A model generated the notes under the pieces. The model ran no database searches and was not told the origin of the DNA. It saw only the letters and a program-made list of their open reading frames with translations. Below are positions 6,982 to 10,395 of a DNA stretch of 10,395 bases, one piece after another. The DNA comes from Desulfobacterales bacterium. GTDB lineage: Bacteria; Desulfobacterota; Desulfobacteria; Desulfobacterales; JAUCGF01. Location: positions 1 to 10,395 of the forward strand of contig JAOZRC010000129.1 of NCBI GenBank assembly GCA_029940345.1, read 5' to 3'. Position 1 is the stretch's first letter. Each line of letters begins with the position of its first letter. The translations under genes were made by a program, and so were the position numbers.

Positions 6982-7148
6982 GGTGGGCAACGTTTTGGCA
7001 CTCACCCGGTTTATTTGATAATGAGTAGGCCAAGCGACGCACTTTGTTAAAGAAAACAGCCCTTGCCCACCGGTTATTTAGTAAACGGTGGGCATCGCCG
7101 ACAAAGATCAGTGCAATATACCAGGTTTAGTTTCCGGCGATGCCTACC
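6982..7148. repeat. Cluster of GGTGGGCA-type inverted repeats between ileS and lspA
   Basis: The octamer GGTGGGCA occurs at 6982-6989, in reverse within 7064-7072 (TGCCCACCG), forward again at 7087-7094, and as a one-base variant in reverse at 7141-7148. Two stems follow. TGCCCACCG (7064-7072) pairs with CGGTGGGCA (7086-7094) across 13 bases. GGTGGGCATCGCCG (7087-7100) pairs with CGGCGATGCCTACC (7135-7148), one mismatch, across 34 bases. These stems share sequence and so exclude each other. No coding frame is supported here. It is probably a dispersed palindromic repeat or MITE remnant. Its effect on ileS-lspA co-transcription is unknown. Confidence 0.65.
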
Positions 7149-7170
7149 CTACGAAATTTTCAACCGCACA

Positions 7171-7238
7171 GGTCGAAAATTTTGAAGTTTGGTCATTGTG
7201 ATTTATTTGAAATTTGTTCTTTGGTTTTTGGATTTTTT
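7171..7238. repeat. AT-rich degenerate TTTGG/ATTTG repeat after ileS
   Basis: On the plus strand this stretch is a run of short variants of TTTGG, ATTTG and TTTTGG (for example GAAGTTTGGTCATTGTGATT, then further ATTTG and TTGG units) ending just at the ileS stop. A shorter stretch of the same flavour is seen on the minus strand near 6922-6950 (TTGGAATTTGGGATTTC), on the other side of the GGTGGGCA cluster. It is low-complexity, non-coding and of unknown role. Confidence 0.4.
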
Positions 7239-7241
7239 ATG

Positions 7242-10046
7242 TCAAATAACTGCCAACGCATCGGTACACCGTTTACAAATTGTCGGATGCTCCGCATTGG
7301 CACCGACCGAGGAATCATAAATCCAGCAGCGTTCGCATTTCACTCCAGGAGCCGCTTCTATGTGTATTTTCAGCCCTTCAATTTCAGTGCTTTCATAGAC
7401 GTCTTGTAAGGTTTGCTCTTGAACGAGCGTTACTTTCGACACGATAAAAACGGAGCGCAGTTCATCGGCATATTCACGGAGTTCATCATACAACTCGGAA
7501 GGCGCACTGATGGTTACACTGGCATCCAATGGGTGGCCGATCAATTTGGCAGTGCGGGCTTTTTCAAGCGCCTGGGTTACTTCAGCGCGCACGTTTAGCA
7601 CCTGTGACCATTTGGCGGCCAGTTGGGGATTTTGCCATTCAGGATTCACCAAAGGCAGGGGCATCAGATGGACGCTTTCCTTTTTCGCATTTTTCGCGTT
7701 AGCATCCGGCATATAGCGCCAAATCTCTTCGGCGGTAAAAACAAATATCGGTGCCATCAGACGTACAACGGCATCCAATATGGTGTATATCGCCGTTTGA
7801 GCGCTGCGCCGTTCGTCAGACCGAGGGGGTGACGTATACAGCCTGTCTTTGAGAATATCCAAATAAAACGCGGAAAGATCAAGCGTGCAATAATTGTAAA
7901 GGCCATGATAAACCGTATGAAATTCATAAGATTCAAAAGCGGCGCGCGCTTTGGCAATCAATTCGCCCAGTCTGATCAGCGCATATTGATCAATATCCTG
8001 CATTTGGGCATAAGCGACAGCGTCGGTTTCCGGGTTGAAATCATACAGGTTGCTCAACAAAAATTTACAGGTGTTGCGTATCTTTTTGTAGGCGTCGGTC
8101 AGTTGTTTTAAAATATTGGCCGAGATACGAATATCATCCCGGTAATCCGTAGCGGAAACCCAGAGTCTTAATATTTCAGCACCGTATTGCTTAATCACTT
8201 TTTCCGGTGGGATGACATTGCCCACTGATTTGGACATTTTCCGCCCTTGTGCATCAACGACAAAGCCATGTGTCAGTACGGCTTTATAGGGCGCCCGACC
8301 CCGAAGTCCCACCGCAGTTAAAAGCGCGCTGTGAAACCAGCCGCGATGTTGGTCGCTGCCTTCCAGGTAAAGATCGGCTGGCCATTGCAAATAGGGGCGC
8401 TGTTCAAGTACGGCGGCGTGGCTGACTCCGGAATCAAACCACACATCCAGGATGTCGGTTTCTTTGACAAATTGGTCAGAACCGCATTTTTCACAAACAG
8501 CATTATCTTCCAGCAGTTCGTCAGCATCTTTGTCAAACCAGATATCCGCGCCATGTTTGGCAAACATAGTATACAAACGGTCAATAATTTCAGCGTTGAT
8601 ATGAACCGTTTCACATTCAGCGCAATAAAAGACCGCAATGGGCACTCCCCAGGCGCGCTGCCGGGAAACACACCAGTCGGGACGGTTTTCAATCATACCA
8701 TAGATTCGTTCACGGCCCCATTGGGGAATCCAATCGACGCGGTCGATTTCCTGCAGCGCTTTTTTTCTTAAACCGCCTTTCTCCATAGAGATAAACCATT
8801 GTGGAGTGGCACGGAAAATAACCGGTTTTTTACAGCGCCAGCAATGCGGGTAGGAGTGGGTAATCGATTCGCTGCCAGCCAGAACGTTTTTCTCCGCCAG
8901 CTTGTCAATAATAATCGGGTTGGCTTTGAATACGAATTGACCTGCAACAAAAGCAACCTCATCCGTAAAACAACCGCGATCATCCACCGGGGAATAGACC
9001 TCCAGGCCATACTTCAGGCCGACTTCATAATCCTCGCGGCCATGTCCCGGAGCTGTGTGAACACAACCGGTGCCAGCCTCAAGCGTCACATGATCGCCTA
9101 AAATAAGCAGCGATTCACGGTCATGGAGCGGATGGAGGCATTTTTTATGTTCCAGACTGGCGGCCTCAAAATCACCTAAAAACGTATAATCATGGCAGCC
9201 AAAGAACTCCATGCACTTTTCCGCCATTTCACGGGCCAGGATTAAAACCTCGCCGTTTTGCGTGTCAACCGCGGTGTATATATATTGTGGATGAAGCGCG
9301 ATAGCCAGATTGGCCGGAATCGTCCAGGGCGTCGTCGTCCAGATCACCACATAGACCTTCTGACCGGACAAAGATGGAATAACATCGCTTAAATCGTCAG
9401 CAAGCGGAAATTTAACAAATATGGATGGCGTCGATTCATCCTTGTATTCGATTTCCGCTTCAGCCAGCGCTGTCTTGCAACTGCAACACCAATAGATCGG
9501 TTTTTTGCTACGAAAAAGATCGCCTTGTAAAGCGAATTGGCCACATTCCCGTGCAATAATGGCTTCATATTGATAATTCATGGTGAGATAGGGATTTTCC
9601 CATTCACCCATAACCCCTAATCGCTTGAATTCTTCGCGTTGGATATCAATAAATTTTTCAGCATAAGAGCGGCATTTTTTACGAACATCTGTTTGCGACA
9701 TGCCGGCTTTGGAAGCGCCCAACTCCTTATCAACATTATGCTCGATTGGCAGCCCGTGACAATCCCAACCGGGTACATAGACAGCATCAAAACCGTCCAT
9801 CTGACGAGAGCGCACAATGATATCTTTTAAAATCTTGTTTAAAGCGGTGCCGATATGAATATGGCCGTTTGCATACGGGGGGCCGTCGTGGAGAATAAAT
9901 TTTTCATTGCCCGCGGCATCTTCCCTGAGTTTTTCATATAAGCGGCTGGAATTCCAGTGCGCCAGCATCTCCGGTTCGCGTTTCACCAGGCTTGCTTTCA
10001 TCGGGAATTTGGTGGATGGCAGGTTAAGCGTTTTTTTATAGTTCAT
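7242..10046 (-). CDS. ileS: Isoleucyl-tRNA synthetase
   Basis: IleS charges tRNA-Ile with isoleucine in the cytoplasm. The protein is 934 residues, matching the bacterial long form with a C-terminal zinc site. The class I signature is at ~57-70 ([19 protein letters not shown]), with HIGT in place of HIGH. The CP1 editing domain (~185-390) has [18 protein letters not shown] and [19 protein letters not shown], so proofreading against valine should be intact. [14 protein letters not shown] (~562-575) and KMSKS (~603-607, in [14 protein letters not shown]) complete the catalytic core. An anticodon-binding helical domain follows, and the end has CERC...CKRC (~903-927), the zinc-binding motif. The ATG has a strong Shine-Dalgarno (GGAGG, five bases upstream) and the promoter annotated below. 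The leader is only ~28 bases, so no T-box control is possible. lspA follows downstream. No frameshift is seen. Confidence 0.98.
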   Translation of the reverse strand: MNYKKTLNLPSTKFPMKASLVKREPEMLAHWNSSRLYEKLREDAAGNEKFILHDGPPYANGHIHIGTALNKILKDIIVRSRQMDGFDAVYVPGWDCHGLPIEHNVDKELGASKAGMSQTDVRKKCRSYAEKFIDIQREEFKRLGVMGEWENPYLTMNYQYEAIIARECGQFALQGDLFRSKKPIYWCCSCKTALAEAEIEYKDESTPSIFVKFPLADDLSDVIPSLSGQKVYVVIWTTTPWTIPANLAIALHPQYIYTAVDTQNGEVLILAREMAEKCMEFFGCHDYTFLGDFEAASLEHKKCLHPLHDRESLLILGDHVTLEAGTGCVHTAPGHGREDYEVGLKYGLEVYSPVDDRGCFTDEVAFVAGQFVFKANPIIIDKLAEKNVLAGSESITHSYPHCWRCKKPVIFRATPQWFISMEKGGLRKKALQEIDRVDWIPQWGRERIYGMIENRPDWCVSRQRAWGVPIAVFYCAECETVHINAEIIDRLYTMFAKHGADIWFDKDADELLEDNAVCEKCGSDQFVKETDILDVWFDSGVSHAAVLEQRPYLQWPADLYLEGSDQHRGWFHSALLTAVGLRGRAPYKAVLTHGFVVDAQGRKMSKSVGNVIPPEKVIKQYGAEILRLWVSATDYRDDIRISANILKQLTDAYKKIRNTCKFLLSNLYDFNPETDAVAYAQMQDIDQYALIRLGELIAKARAAFESYEFHTVYHGLYNYCTLDLSAFYLDILKDRLYTSPPRSDERRSAQTAIYTILDAVVRLMAPIFVFTAEEIWRYMPDANAKNAKKESVHLMPLPLVNPEWQNPQLAAKWSQVLNVRAEVTQALEKARTAKLIGHPLDASVTISAPSELYDELREYADELRSVFIVSKVTLVQEQTLQDVYESTEIEGLKIHIEAAPGVKCERCWIYDSSVGANAEHPTICKRCTDALAVI

Positions 10047-10065
10047 GGTTTCCTCCGATTTCTAT

Positions 10066-10077
10066 TAGTTTAAACTA
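10066..10077. promoter_or_regulatory. 12-bp perfect palindrome at the expected ileS transcription start
   Basis: TAGTTTAAACTA (10066-10077) is a perfect palindrome lying between the ileS -10 element and the Shine-Dalgarno, across the predicted +1 (~10074). The position would suit an operator, but AT-rich 12-base palindromes also arise by chance, and no regulator is known for it. Confidence 0.3.
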
Positions 10078-10080
10078 GAA

Positions 10081-10109
10081 ATTTTATTTGTTTTTCTGGA
10101 AATTGTCAA
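10081..10109 (-). promoter_or_regulatory. Strong sigma-70-type promoter of ileS(-lspA)
   Basis: On the minus strand TTGACA (10104-10109) is a perfect -35 and TAAAAT (10081-10086) a near-perfect -10, separated by exactly 17 bases. Transcription would start at ~10074, 28 bases before the ileS ATG. It is the best promoter match in the window and is placed correctly for a housekeeping gene. Confidence 0.75.
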
Positions 10110-10116
10110 GCTGTAA

Positions 10117-10374
10117 AATATTGAAAGGGCCTTTCATCAACTTGTCGGAGAGAATCCTGAAAAAGGCGGGCATTACATCACTGTCTGGGCACCGAGGCAG
10201 ACCGGCAAGACATGGCCTTTGCTGGAAGTGATTAAAAAAAATCGCCAACAGGATGATTTTCAGGTGGGCATTATCACCCTGCAGTCCGCTCGGGATGAGA
10301 AAACCAAAGAAGGTGTTTTGGAAATATTGCTGGACAATTTGGCATCCTTCATTTTCCGGTTTACACTTTCCTGA
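10117..10374 (+). pseudogene. Fragment of an AAA-type ATPase gene (P-loop region only)
   Basis: After a stop at 10114-10116 an open frame of 85 codons runs to TGA at 10372. It contains LVGENPEKGGHYITVWAPRQ followed by TGKTW, a clear Walker A motif (APRQTGKT), then VIKKNRQQDDFQVGIITLQS, a plausible first strand after the P-loop helix. No ATG, and no GTG or TTG with a Shine-Dalgarno, precedes the P-loop, and the frame ends long before a Walker B or sensor motif. Near the end another frame stays open to the window edge (VYTFLKLQGFSL), so a frameshift may explain the stop. It looks like the remnant of an ATPase of the sort often paired with PD-(D/E)XK domains. Its left edge abuts the ileS promoter. 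The P-loop is seen directly; pseudogene status is inferred and could change with sequence to the right. Confidence 0.5.
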
Positions 10375-10395
10375 AACTACAAGGATTCAGTTTAA

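Noticed and set aside
6109..7148. CRISPR array, because of several repeated short palindromes
   Set aside because: The repeats differ from one another, are inverted rather than direct and have no regular spacers; no cas gene is present.
7240..7245. TTGACA on the minus strand at the ileS stop as a separate lspA promoter
   Set aside because: At 17-base spacing the -10 position reads AAAGAA, and no acceptable -10 is nearby; the hexamer lies at the edge of a low-complexity repeat.
8318..8771. Open frames of 124 and 146 codons on both strands inside ileS
   Set aside because: They are alternate-frame shadows of a complete IleS whose motifs continue through this region.
10047..10080. T-box or other riboswitch leader for ileS
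   Set aside because: The predicted leader is only about 28 bases, too short for any known aminoacyl-tRNA-sensing leader.

Overview
The window looks like chromosomal DNA of a Gram-negative bacterium, most likely from the deltaproteobacterial (Desulfobacterota) side. This is inferred from three things: the ileS-lspA pairing, an exosortase/EpsI pair, and a mix of AAA-ATPase/PD-(D/E)XK genes, a PocR-domain protein and many small palindromic repeats. No rRNA, tRNA or other marker fixes the taxonomy. GC content is moderate.

Layout. (1) Positions 1-2200 are accessory: the tail of a ParD-type antitoxin, an overlapping ParE-type toxin, and facing them a 522-residue AAA-ATPase/PD-(D/E)XK protein. (2) Positions 2197-2653 are a long AT-rich gap with a weak candidate promoter. 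(3) Positions 2654-6076 hold four same-strand genes: a GspF/PilC-family inner-membrane protein, EpsI, an exosortase with an intact Cys/Arg/His triad, and a free-standing PocR sensory-domain protein that may have its own promoter. (4) Positions 6077-6385, between convergent genes, contain two palindromic elements: a 160-bp MITE-like near-perfect inverted repeat flanked by TTA, and a nested hairpin of about 98 bp. (5) Positions 6386-10046 on the minus strand carry lspA and ileS. The 340-bp gap between them is filled with further inverted repeats. (6) To the right of a strong ileS promoter lies a fragment of a second ATPase gene, apparently truncated.

How the genes work together. Exosortase and EpsI form a membrane sorting system. 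In known systems it cleaves PEP-CTERM-like C-terminal tails, usually on exported proteins linked to exopolysaccharide or biofilm. No target with such a tail is in the window. The GspF/PilC gene just upstream and the PocR protein just downstream could be partners, but this is inferred from position only. LspA (lipoprotein signal peptidase) and IleS (isoleucyl-tRNA synthetase) are housekeeping genes in a widely conserved order. The ParDE pair is probably a self-contained toxin-antitoxin module.
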